The position numbers were made by a program, and so were the translations under genes. A DNA stretch of 20,862 bases from Fidelibacterota bacterium (GTDB taxonomy: Bacteria > Fidelibacterota > UBA2242): contig JALOAB010000018.1 of assembly GCA_023229045.1 (NCBI GenBank), forward strand, positions 1 through 20,862, read 5' to 3'. The notes under the pieces were generated by a model, which had not been told where the DNA came from, ran no database searches, and saw only the letters and a list, made by a program, of their open reading frames with translations. Below, piece after piece: positions 7,119-14,185 of the stretch (positions within the stretch are counted from its first letter, which is position 1; each line of letters begins with the position of its first letter).

Positions 7119-7409
7119 TTATTTCAGAATATATTCCTGATTGATACGTTCTTTGAACAATTTGGACGGTTTGAACACTGGAACGATTCGGGAAGGCAAA
7201 CTGATTTCCTCATTAGTGCCAGGATTCCGGGCCTTTTTAGGTTTCCGCACTTTTAAACTGAAACTGCCAAAGCCCCTGAAATCAACCCGCTCTCCGCGTT
7301 CCATAGCATTCTTGATGGTTTGAATAAAACCATCAACGACAACTTCGGTATCGACCTTAGTCAGGCCGGTAGCACGAGATACAATATCGACGATATCGGC
7401 TTTTGTCAT
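7119..7409 (-). CDS. HU/IHF family DNA-binding protein
   Basis: Small nucleoid protein that bends and compacts DNA as a dimer. 96 residues with the full family pattern: MTKADIVDIVSRATGLTK, DGFIQTIKNAMERGERVDFRGFGSF (dimer core), then the DNA-binding arm RKPKKARNPGTNEEISLPSR and VPVFKPSKLFKERIN. The RGFGSF and R-P-K-A-R-N-P residues are all intact. The start is strong: GAGGAGAG lies just before the ATG at 7409. It is probably transcribed with the following 31-residue ribosomal-type gene. HU and IHF subunits cannot be separated with certainty here, though VDFRGFGSF is somewhat IHF-like. Confidence 0.95.
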   Translation of the reverse strand: MTKADIVDIVSRATGLTKVDTEVVVDGFIQTIKNAMERGERVDFRGFGSFSLKVRKPKKARNPGTNEEISLPSRIVPVFKPSKLFKERINQEYILK

Positions 7410-7498
7410 TTTTCTCTCCTCATTTCCGGGGTAATCCCGTCAAATGATTTTCGATTAAAAATTAAGAACTATTTCCAACAAGGCCAGATAGTTCAGAT

Positions 7499-7527
7499 TT
7501 GATTCCCTTAATTTTGGAACCTGTCAA
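7499..7527 (-). promoter_or_regulatory. promoter candidate for the HU-type gene
   Basis: A perfect TTGACA (7522-7527) is followed after 17 bases by AATCAA (7499-7504), a weak -10 with 3 of 6 matches. It lies about 90 bases before the HU-type start, inside the 302-base gap after the transglycosylase gene. The rest of that gap (7410-7711) is AT-rich and has no ORF I can support. Confidence 0.35.
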
Positions 7528-7584
7528 CCGGCTCAATTCTTAATGTTAATATTCTCAAATAACTTCAGATTAAAAATTAGTCAT

Positions 7585-7610
7585 CTGACCGGTTAAAATA
7601 CGTCGGTCAG
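7585..7610. repeat. inverted repeat upstream of the HU-type gene
   Basis: CTGACCG (7585-7591) and CGGTCAG (7604-7610) are perfect complements around a 12-base AT-rich spacer. It lies between the transglycosylase stop and the HU promoter candidate. It may be an end-of-transcript hairpin for the transglycosylase, although the T tract after it is broken, or a protein-binding site. Confidence 0.4.
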
Positions 7611-7711
7611 CAATGATTAACAAGTATTTTTTCAAGGTTTTGTATTCGGTCAATTGAATAAATTCGAACTGTTGGAATGATTAATCTGTCGCCATAATAT
7701 TTCGATGTGTT

Positions 7712-9538
7712 TTATCCCCGAACAGAATGATAGATAATTATGCGCTGACCGGGATAGATGGGTTTGCGACCATCCAGATCATTCCAGGATTTTAATTTAT
7801 TCAGACTGACTTGATATTTATTGGCGATTGACCACAAAGACTCACCCTTTCTTACGACGTGAACAATTCGATTACTACCTTTCGGTGAATCCGAAGGCTG
7901 AGTCTGTTTAGCTAAATTAACAGGTATTTTCAATCTTTTCCCGGCTTGGATAAAATCGTTATAAATATTGTTCATTGAGCGAATTTTGCTGAGACTGGTA
8001 TTGTAATTTTCGGCAATCTCGCTCAGGGTTTCGCCTCTCTTAACGACGTGTGTAATTACATTAGTGCTAGCCGATTTTTGTTCACGCGCTGAATAATAAG
8101 CACCAGTGGGAATCAGCAAAGACTGGCCAACTCTGAGTTGATTGCGATTGCGAATGTGATTGGCAGAAACTAAGGCCGAAACGGAAGTACCATATCTTTT
8201 CGCAATGTAACTGAGATTTTCACCTCGGCGAACCCTATGATAAACCATTTCTGGTTTCTTATCTTTGGCCTCGGGAATTGATTTTAATTTTTCGACCAAT
8301 CCTTCAGCTTTACCTTCCGGTACACGCAGTACGTATTGATTATCATTGGCCGGTGTCATCCAGCGTCTGAGTTCCGGATTATAGGCACGCAAAACATCCG
8401 AAGTAATGTTGCAAGCTTTGGCGATGTCATCAAATTCATAGCAACGGTCGACGACGACTTCGTCCCACTCCCAGGTCTTAGTCTTAGGCGTAGTAAAGCC
8501 ATATTTCTCTGGATTCTTGGCAATTAAGGTAACTGCCATAAAAGACGGAACGTAGTTGCGGGTCTGGGAAGGCAGAGAACGCAACTTAAAGAAGTCGCGC
8601 GTGCCCTCGCGCTTGATAGCCCGCCAAATCCGATTTTCTCCACAATTATAAGCCGCCAAAGCCAGATACCAATCGTTAAATTCTTCATAAAGTTTCGACA
8701 AATATTTTGCCGCGGCATGGGCCGATTTGATCGGATCACGCCGCTCATCCACATACCAGTTCCTTTTTAAACCATAACGCGCTCCGGTACCGGCGATGAA
8801 TTGCCAAATTCCAGCGGCATGCGCATAAGAATAAGCATTCGGATTATAGCCGCTTTCAAGGATTGGCAGGTATATGATTTCTTCCGGAATATTATATTGT
8901 TTCAGGATTGGCAAATAGTGTTCCCGATACTTATTCGATTCTTCAAGATATTTTTGAATACTAGCGGCGGGCTTACCCGAAAAATAAGTTATCAGCCTGT
9001 CAATTTTCTTGGAACGAACTATAGCAATATGACCGGGCTGATCTTCTACAATAATCAGTGTATCATCACCAAGATCAACCGAATCGAGGATGGTTTCAAA
9101 AAATTCATCCCCCACTGATCCTAAGGCAAGAGAATCAGATTCTTCATTGAGATAGGCAAAATAGATTTGATAATCATTGGATACTTTATCGTTGAAACGG
9201 TTGAAGTCGTCTTGCTCAAGCAGAGTCAGACTATCCAATCCACTGATTTCCGCGATGATCTCGAAAACTCGGTCGAAACAGTATTTGGACTCAGAAGTAT
9301 CGTTAAAATGGGCAGAGATTAAAGCGTCAACATAAAATGATTTAGCCTCATTGAAAATTAATTCAAAGATATCGTTGGCAGGCGCATCTGATATCTCTTT
9401 CCCTTCGGAAATATTCTCAATCTCTTGCACTTCGGAATTATTTTCAATTTTTTGATTATTATTATCAGCAGCTAACGCTGTACTGGTGATTATAATTATT
9501 GATAACAGGAAAAACCTATTTATAAAACTCTTATTCAT
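7712..9538 (-). CDS. MltD-like membrane-bound lytic murein transglycosylase with three LysM repeats
   Basis: Cleaves the glycan strands of peptidoglycan in the periplasm by a non-hydrolytic reaction giving 1,6-anhydro-MurNAc ends. 608 residues. An N-terminal signal peptide (about 1-23, FFLLSIIIITSTALA then A-D) lacks a lipobox Cys, so the protein is probably soluble or periplasmic rather than a lipoprotein. The SLT domain spans about 205-345: LPILESGYNPNAYS with the catalytic Glu228, AAGIWQFIAGTGARYGL, and ALAAYNCGENRIWRAI. Three LysM domains lie at about 433-477, 496-540 and 558-603. Residues about 30-195 are an acidic region I cannot assign. The ATG at 9538 has GGAG four bases upstream. A TTGACA promoter candidate precedes it, so it may be transcribed separately from rfaE2. 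Confidence 0.93.
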   Translation of the reverse strand: MNKSFINRFFLLSIIIITSTALAADNNNQKIENNSEVQEIENISEGKEISDAPANDIFELIFNEAKSFYVDALISAHFNDTSESKYCFDRVFEIIAEISGLDSLTLLEQDDFNRFNDKVSNDYQIYFAYLNEESDSLALGSVGDEFFETILDSVDLGDDTLIIVEDQPGHIAIVRSKKIDRLITYFSGKPAASIQKYLEESNKYREHYLPILKQYNIPEEIIYLPILESGYNPNAYSYAHAAGIWQFIAGTGARYGLKRNWYVDERRDPIKSAHAAAKYLSKLYEEFNDWYLALAAYNCGENRIWRAIKREGTRDFFKLRSLPSQTRNYVPSFMAVTLIAKNPEKYGFTTPKTKTWEWDEVVVDRCYEFDDIAKACNITSDVLRAYNPELRRWMTPANDNQYVLRVPEGKAEGLVEKLKSIPEAKDKKPEMVYHRVRRGENLSYIAKRYGTSVSALVSANHIRNRNQLRVGQSLLIPTGAYYSAREQKSASTNVITHVVKRGETLSEIAENYNTSLSKIRSMNNIYNDFIQAGKRLKIPVNLAKQTQPSDSPKGSNRIVHVVRKGESLWSIANKYQVSLNKLKSWNDLDGRKPIYPGQRIIIYHSVRG

Positions 9539-9572
9539 TACACTCCATTAATAGTAACATTTTTCGGTCGCA

Positions 9573-9601
9573 AACTTATCTCAAACTGAGCTTAATGTCA
9601 A
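9573..9601 (-). promoter_or_regulatory. promoter candidate for the transglycosylase gene
   Basis: TTGACA (9596-9601, perfect -35) is followed after 17 bases by TAAGTT (9573-9578, 3 of 6 for a -10). It lies just after the rfaE2 stop and about 35 bases before the transglycosylase ATG. The spacer contains the small palindrome CTCA-AAC-TGAG. Confidence 0.4.
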
Positions 9602-9613
9602 GGTGTTTATCAA

Positions 9614-10093
9614 CTATACCTGAAAAAGCTTATTAATCAGGTCGGTGGTTGATTTTCGAGCCACTAAAGGAAATACAACGACTTTTCCGCCGTAAGATTC
9701 GACAAAACTGCCTCCCACAATCTTTTCCGGCTGGTAGTCGCCGCCTTTAACCAATATATCGGGTTTTATGAATTTAATTAATTCTAAGGGTGTGTCTTCG
9801 TTAAATATTACGATATTATCCACAACTGTCAGAGCCGCTAACAGACGCGCCCGATCACTTTCGATGTTTATCGGACGTTGTGTCCCCTTGAGCCGCTTTA
9901 CCGAATCATCCGAATTCAAACCGACGATTAGAATATCACCTAATTTTCGGGCGGTTTCCAGCAATTCAAGATGTCCGATATGTAAAATATCGAAACAGCC
10001 GTTAGTAAATACCACTTTACGACCTTCATTCTGTAATTGGCGAACAATTTCACCGGCTTGTTGGCGCGTGATGATTTTTTTATTTTTCTGCAT
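9614..10093 (-). CDS. rfaE2: D-glycero-beta-D-manno-heptose 1-phosphate adenylyltransferase (RfaE2/HldC type)
   Basis: Transfers AMP from ATP to heptose 1-phosphate to make ADP-heptose for the LPS inner core. 159 residues, equal to the C-terminal domain of bifunctional HldE, so this is the stand-alone form. Motifs: FTNGCFDILHIGHLELLE (nucleotidyltransferase HxGH at 38-41), IVGLNSDDSVKRLKG, RPINIESDRARLLAAL, LVKGGDYQPEKIVGG and the RKSTTDLI tail. The ATG at 10093 overlaps the end of the DUF2851 gene by 14 bases. A TTG at 10153 would add a hydrophobic stretch foreign to the family and is rejected. The kinase partner (RfaE1/HldA) is not in the window. Its presence implies a heptose-containing outer-membrane LPS or a glycan with ADP-heptose units. 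Confidence 0.93.
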   Translation of the reverse strand: MQKNKKIITRQQAGEIVRQLQNEGRKVVFTNGCFDILHIGHLELLETARKLGDILIVGLNSDDSVKRLKGTQRPINIESDRARLLAALTVVDNIVIFNEDTPLELIKFIKPDILVKGGDYQPEKIVGGSFVESYGGKVVVFPLVARKSTTDLINKLFQV

Positions 10094-11435
10094 ATTTTTC
10101 AAACGGACATAATTTACAAATATTAAGGTTACAATACCGACGGGAAAATTCAATCAGCCCCTGCACCTGGTGATTTTTACTTATTGCCGTCGTTTGAACA
10201 GGCAATCGGGACAGGGTCGTTTTTACCGAACCCGGTAAACTGATACAATCAACCTGCTCGGCAAATAAAGTTGATTTTTCGCGTAATTCGCGCAGGTTAT
10301 TAATCGAACCGATCGCCCAGCTGAATGGGAATAGTAAATTACTCAACAAATCATATAAACGCTGGGCTCCGATCAGCATTTTACCTGGTTGTAATTTTAA
10401 CAACGGATGGTTACACCAAAGACCATCCGGTTGCTGGAACATTTCACCAGCCCAGCGCCGAATCTCGTTATAATTACCGGCATTGCTTAATACTCTTAGC
10501 CAGGTTTCGGCAAATTGGTCCGGATAAAATTTATTGATTATCTGCGCTAAAGCCGCAATCCGTAAAGTTGGAAAATTGGGTGGCCGCGAACCGGCGAAAT
10601 GCCAGCTTGCCGATTCAATTTCCTCCAGATTATACTTGCGGGCTATATTCATCCATATTTTAGATAAGCCCTCGGTATATTTTGTATCTCGAATAAATCC
10701 TTCTAATTCAGGCTTGGTTAAGAATCCGGCTGTGCCAAACAGAAGCCCCTCCATTACGATTATGTGCTGGTCGGATTTAATATCTTTTAAAATATTTCCG
10801 ATTAATTCATAGGGTGCTTTCCTGGCCAGCATTCCAAACATCATCCGGTTTCGGCTATATCCCATCACATCGGCCAGACCTTCATAAAATGTCTGTTCGG
10901 CTCCATTCGCTAAAATCAGCGAACGCCATACCTGAGATTTACGTTTGAAACGAATTCCCGAGAATGTTTTAAGCACCTGATTAAAATCCGCTTCACGAAG
11001 AAGTTTCCAGTTCACGCAGGCATATTCGTCTGATTCCGTGATCGCTAATGGTATTAACCTCAAAGTCGGAATAACGCGATTATTACTGGACTTGATCGGC
11101 ATTATCTTAGTGACATTCAAGACGACATGCATAACCACATTGTTATAATGTGGATCCCGGTCATGTCCGTGATTGTACCAGTCATTTGATTCAAGGTGCA
11201 ATTCGATATCGCCGCGTTCAAATTTTTCATCTATCATTATCAGGGCATCCCGAAAATCGGGACCTTCTGTTTCGTTGCGAGTTCCAGGTGATAAAATACT
11301 CACTGAATGGCCCTCGATCGTCCGCAAACCGCTCAGATTAAATTCCTGATTCAGCCAGGCTTTATATAGGGTTTTCTCCTTACTGGTTATCAATAGATCC
11401 GGTTCGGCTATCCGGTTTGGGATACAATTAATCAA
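10080..11435 (-). CDS. DUF2851 family protein
   Basis: 451-residue protein of unknown function. It matches the DUF2851 family by LYKAWLNQEFNLSGLRTIEG, SPGTRNETEGPDFRDALI, RGDIELHLESNDWYNHGHDRD followed by HYNNVVMHVVL, and the long helical middle with EGLADVMGYSRNRMMFGML. The C-terminus has a CNLNICKLCPF cysteine cluster. The conserved acidic and His residues in the N-terminal part (EGPDFRDA, GDIELH, HGHDRDPHYNN) look like a nuclease- or metal-type site, but this is speculation. Start is taken as TTG at 11433-11435, overlapping the plsC-like stop by eight bases, with GAGGGGG roughly ten bases before. It overlaps rfaE2 by 14 bases. It is firmly embedded in a housekeeping envelope operon. No signal peptide or membrane segment is seen. 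Confidence 0.88.
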   Translation of the reverse strand: MINCIPNRIAEPDLLITSKEKTLYKAWLNQEFNLSGLRTIEGHSVSILSPGTRNETEGPDFRDALIMIDEKFERGDIELHLESNDWYNHGHDRDPHYNNVVMHVVLNVTKIMPIKSSNNRVIPTLRLIPLAITESDEYACVNWKLLREADFNQVLKTFSGIRFKRKSQVWRSLILANGAEQTFYEGLADVMGYSRNRMMFGMLARKAPYELIGNILKDIKSDQHIIVMEGLLFGTAGFLTKPELEGFIRDTKYTEGLSKIWMNIARKYNLEEIESASWHFAGSRPPNFPTLRIAALAQIINKFYPDQFAETWLRVLSNAGNYNEIRRWAGEMFQQPDGLWCNHPLLKLQPGKMLIGAQRLYDLLSNLLFPFSWAIGSINNLRELREKSTLFAEQVDCISLPGSVKTTLSRLPVQTTAISKNHQVQGLIEFSRRYCNLNICKLCPFEKYAEK

Positions 11436-12141
11436 TCCGACTTTGCCCCCTCTTTTCCTCGTACTGTTCCTTCCGGGCGATCATCTTATCACGCAAATCA
11501 GTTATACCGGCATTCATTGACGGATAATCTTTCAGGTGAACTACTTTCCCAATATGGACTTCGACAATCCCGGGATTTATGGCAATCCTTTTATTAGGTA
11601 CACAGTGCCTGGCGCCCAGAATTAATACCGGCATAATTGGCAGATTATGGATTTCGGCCAGACGAAATGCACCCTTCTTGAAAGGTGCAATTTTGCCGTC
11701 GTAACTGCGAGTGCCTTCCGGACTGACGACGATGCTATAACGTTGGCGGATCAATTCATCTGAAACACGGTTAATGACTGCAATCGATTTACGTGGATTA
11801 CCGCGGTCAATTGGTATATGGCGCGCCAGATTTATCGCCCAGCCAAAAAGTGGGATCCGAAATAGCTCTTTTTTAGCCATAAAACGGATACGGAGTGGTA
11901 ATGCCGCCGTCAATATCGGGATATCCAGAGCGCTCTCGTGGTTCATAATAATGACTTTTGAATTGCGGTCTTTAATATTCTGCAATCCGTATATCCGGAC
12001 TTTGATTCCAATTAATTGCAGGAGCATCTGCGACCATTTACGCATTAGTAAATTGTGAGATGGCGGAAATGCGATGCTCAGGCTACCCAGTACAGTCGTG
12101 CTAAGGACAATCCAGACTACCGCGAATAGATTTCTGATCAT
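11428..12141 (-). CDS. lysophospholipid/1-acyl-glycerol-3-phosphate acyltransferase (PlsC family)
   Basis: Adds the second acyl chain to 1-acyl-glycerol 3-phosphate to give phosphatidic acid at the inner membrane. 237 residues. An N-terminal hydrophobic anchor (about 3-26) is followed by the four LPLAT blocks: IIMNHESALDIP (NH-x4-D at 67-73), FMAKKELFRIPLFGW with IDRGNPRK, VVSPEGTRSYDG (141-148), and LPIMPVLILGAR. All catalytic residues are present. The ATG at 12141 has no clear Shine-Dalgarno sequence, and it lies 26 bases after the aldolase gene. Related acyltransferases act on other glycerol or lipid A substrates, so the exact acceptor is inferred from family norm. Confidence 0.92.
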   Translation of the reverse strand: MIRNLFAVVWIVLSTTVLGSLSIAFPPSHNLLMRKWSQMLLQLIGIKVRIYGLQNIKDRNSKVIIMNHESALDIPILTAALPLRIRFMAKKELFRIPLFGWAINLARHIPIDRGNPRKSIAVINRVSDELIRQRYSIVVSPEGTRSYDGKIAPFKKGAFRLAEIHNLPIMPVLILGARHCVPNKRIAINPGIVEVHIGKVVHLKDYPSMNAGITDLRDKMIARKEQYEEKRGQSRID

Positions 12142-12167
12142 TTGACAGCCATGAACTTCAATAACTA

Positions 12168-12821
12168 TTAGTAATTTATCCGGTATCTTTCAGGAACATT
12201 ATACAGTCGATACAGTTCTTCAATTTCGGCTGGATTGAGATGCCTGATTTCTCCCAATTGTTTGGCAATCGTCATTATCCGAAAAATGTGTTCGGCGCGT
12301 TCTGTTTTATAAAATGCGTCCATCAAGTCTCTCCCGACGGCGACCAATCCATGATTTTGCATGATTACGACATCATGCTCCTTAATTGCGGCGGCGACCA
12401 GATCCGCCAATTCCTGTGTCGCTGGCGATTCATATCGCACTAATGGTATCTGACCAATCGTCAAAACGGCCTCCGGAAGAATTGGCGCGGATAATCCTTG
12501 CCCGGTAATAGCCCAGGCTGTGGCATAAGGTGGATGAGTATGGATAATGGCATTAATCCAATTCCATTGTTTATAAATAGCCAAATGCAAACGATATTCT
12601 GAGGTTGGTTGATTTTTATCCCGACTAATACCGGATGGACTAATTTTGGCAATCATTTTAGGCGTCATCGCGCCTTTGGAGACGTTTGTCGGTGTAATTA
12701 AAATCATATCCGAATTCAGGCGAACGCTGTGGTTGCCGTCGTTAGCCGCCACATAACCGCTGGCGTACACCTTCTTACCAATCTCGCAGAGCAATCGTCG
12801 TAATTTGCGTTCACGAGTCAT
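12168..12821 (-). CDS. class II aldolase/adducin family protein (fuculose-phosphate aldolase-like)
   Basis: Zinc-dependent aldolase or related epimerase of the cytosol. Members cleave L-fuculose 1-phosphate, L-rhamnulose 1-phosphate or methylthioribulose phosphate, or epimerise ribulose phosphate. 217 residues. Catalytic Glu75 sits in TSEYRLHLAIY. The zinc histidines are in AIIHTHPPYATAWA (94 and 96) and MQNHGLVAVG (157). An N-terminal phosphate-binding segment GYVAANDGNHSVRL is present, followed by ITPTNVSKG. The ATG overlaps the serS stop as ATGA, so the two are translationally coupled. The usual FucA pattern is well kept, but the substrate is not given by sequence. No fucose, rhamnose or methionine-salvage genes stand nearby. 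Confidence 0.9.
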   Translation of the reverse strand: MTRERKLRRLLCEIGKKVYASGYVAANDGNHSVRLNSDMILITPTNVSKGAMTPKMIAKISPSGISRDKNQPTSEYRLHLAIYKQWNWINAIIHTHPPYATAWAITGQGLSAPILPEAVLTIGQIPLVRYESPATQELADLVAAAIKEHDVVIMQNHGLVAVGRDLMDAFYKTERAEHIFRIMTIAKQLGEIRHLNPAEIEELYRLYNVPERYRINY

Positions 12822-14095
12822 TTTTGGGTCCCGATTTGACTGAATCCGGTATATTTTTGGAGAGCTTGCGGAATGATGATCGTCCCTTCCGGCGTTTGAC
12901 AGTTTTCGAGCAAGGCAATCATCAAACGCGGAGTCGCCACACCCGAACCATTCAAAGTATGAACAAAATCCACCTTATTATCGGAAGTTCGGCGGTAGCG
13001 AATATTAGCCCGGCGCGCCTGGAAATCCTCAAAGTTGCTGACACTGGAAACTTCGAAATATTTACCGCTTCCGGGCGCCCAGATTTCAATATCATAACAC
13101 TTAGCGGCCGCAAAACTCAGGTCGCCCGAACAAAGCGCTACGACGCGATAACTCAAGTTCAAGACCTGCAAAATCTCTTCCGCGTCCTGGAGTAGTTGTT
13201 CATGAATCTGATATGAATTCTCAGGCGTAGTAAACCAAACTAACTCAACCTTGTTGAACTGATGAACCCGCGACAAACCGCGCGTTTCCTTACCATAAGA
13301 ACCAGCCTCACGCCGGAAACAAGCCGAGTAAGCGGTATATTTAAGCGGAAGAGTATCCTCCGGTAAAATTTCGTTGCGATGGATGTTGGTCACCGGGACT
13401 TCGGCGGTTGGAATCAGGAACAGGTCTTCCTCATCTACCCGATACATATCTTCGGCGAGCTTCGGCAATTGACCGGTTCCAAAAGCCGATTCGCGACTCA
13501 CCATAAATGGCGGAAAGATTTCCTTATATCCATGTTTATTGCGATGGAAATCAAGCATGAAATTGATCAGCGCCCTCTCCAGAGTCGCCCCATCGCCGGT
13601 ATACAGCGGGAAACCGGCACCGGATACTTTTGCGGCTCTCTTAAAATCCAGAATTCCAAGCGCTTCAGCCAAATCAAGATGATCTTTCAGCGGAAAATCA
13701 AACTCCGGTTGCCGCCCCCACTCCTTAACGGTAACATTATCAGCGGCGGTCTTGCCGATTTTCACACTCGAATGCGGGATATTCGGCAAAGCAATCAGAA
13801 TCTCATTGATCTGGTTTTCAATATCCTTAAGCTTTTTATCGATAGTATCGATTTTTTGACCGACCTTTTTCATTTCCAGCACTTTTTCCTCGGCAGGCTG
13901 TCCATTTCTCTTCATTTGACCGATTTCATCGCTGACCCGGTTGCGAATGGCTTTTAATTCATCGCCCTGCGCGGTACATTGACGCCTTTCTGCGTCCCAT
14001 TTCAAGAGTTCGGCTAATCGGTCTCCGGCATTCTTGGCTTCCAATCCCTGACGGTATTTTTGCGGTTCATTTCTGATTAATTTTATATCTAACAT
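12818..14095 (-). CDS. serS: seryl-tRNA synthetase
   Basis: Class II aminoacyl-tRNA synthetase that charges tRNA-Ser (and tRNA-Sec). 425 residues, normal length. The N-terminal antiparallel coiled coil for tRNA binding covers about residues 1-105 (MLDIKLIRNEPQKYRQGLEA onward). The catalytic core has the TGQLPKLAEDMY segment, the TAEVPVTN loop, motif 2 in YSACFRREAGSYGKETRGL, VHQFNKVELVWF, and motif 3 in NGSGVATPRLMIALLEN. The ATG at 14095 has GGAG five bases upstream. It leads a tight operon with an aldolase, acyltransferase, DUF2851 protein and heptose adenylyltransferase. No T-box or other leader element was recognised in the 90 bases before it. Confidence 0.97.
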   Translation of the reverse strand: MLDIKLIRNEPQKYRQGLEAKNAGDRLAELLKWDAERRQCTAQGDELKAIRNRVSDEIGQMKRNGQPAEEKVLEMKKVGQKIDTIDKKLKDIENQINEILIALPNIPHSSVKIGKTAADNVTVKEWGRQPEFDFPLKDHLDLAEALGILDFKRAAKVSGAGFPLYTGDGATLERALINFMLDFHRNKHGYKEIFPPFMVSRESAFGTGQLPKLAEDMYRVDEEDLFLIPTAEVPVTNIHRNEILPEDTLPLKYTAYSACFRREAGSYGKETRGLSRVHQFNKVELVWFTTPENSYQIHEQLLQDAEEILQVLNLSYRVVALCSGDLSFAAAKCYDIEIWAPGSGKYFEVSSVSNFEDFQARRANIRYRRTSDNKVDFVHTLNGSGVATPRLMIALLENCQTPEGTIIIPQALQKYTGFSQIGTQK

Positions 14096-14185
14096 TTGAG
14101 CTCCAATTTGACCTATAAAATAGAAAATATTTTTAAATGATAATAGTGGTTATTCTATCGGTTAGGTTTATTCCGGTAAAATAAC

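Noticed and set aside
7410..7711. Possible small gene or RNA in the 302-base gap upstream of HU
   Set aside because: No frame with start, ribosome binding site and recognisable product, and no RNA fold I could name; only promoter-like and hairpin elements were kept.
10094..10153. Earlier TTG start for the heptose adenylyltransferase
   Set aside because: It adds 20 residues that are not family-like and deepens the overlap with the DUF2851 gene to 74 bases.
13379..13957. 192-residue plus-strand open frame
   Set aside because: It lies wholly opposite serS, whose motifs are complete, and its translation shows no recognisable family.
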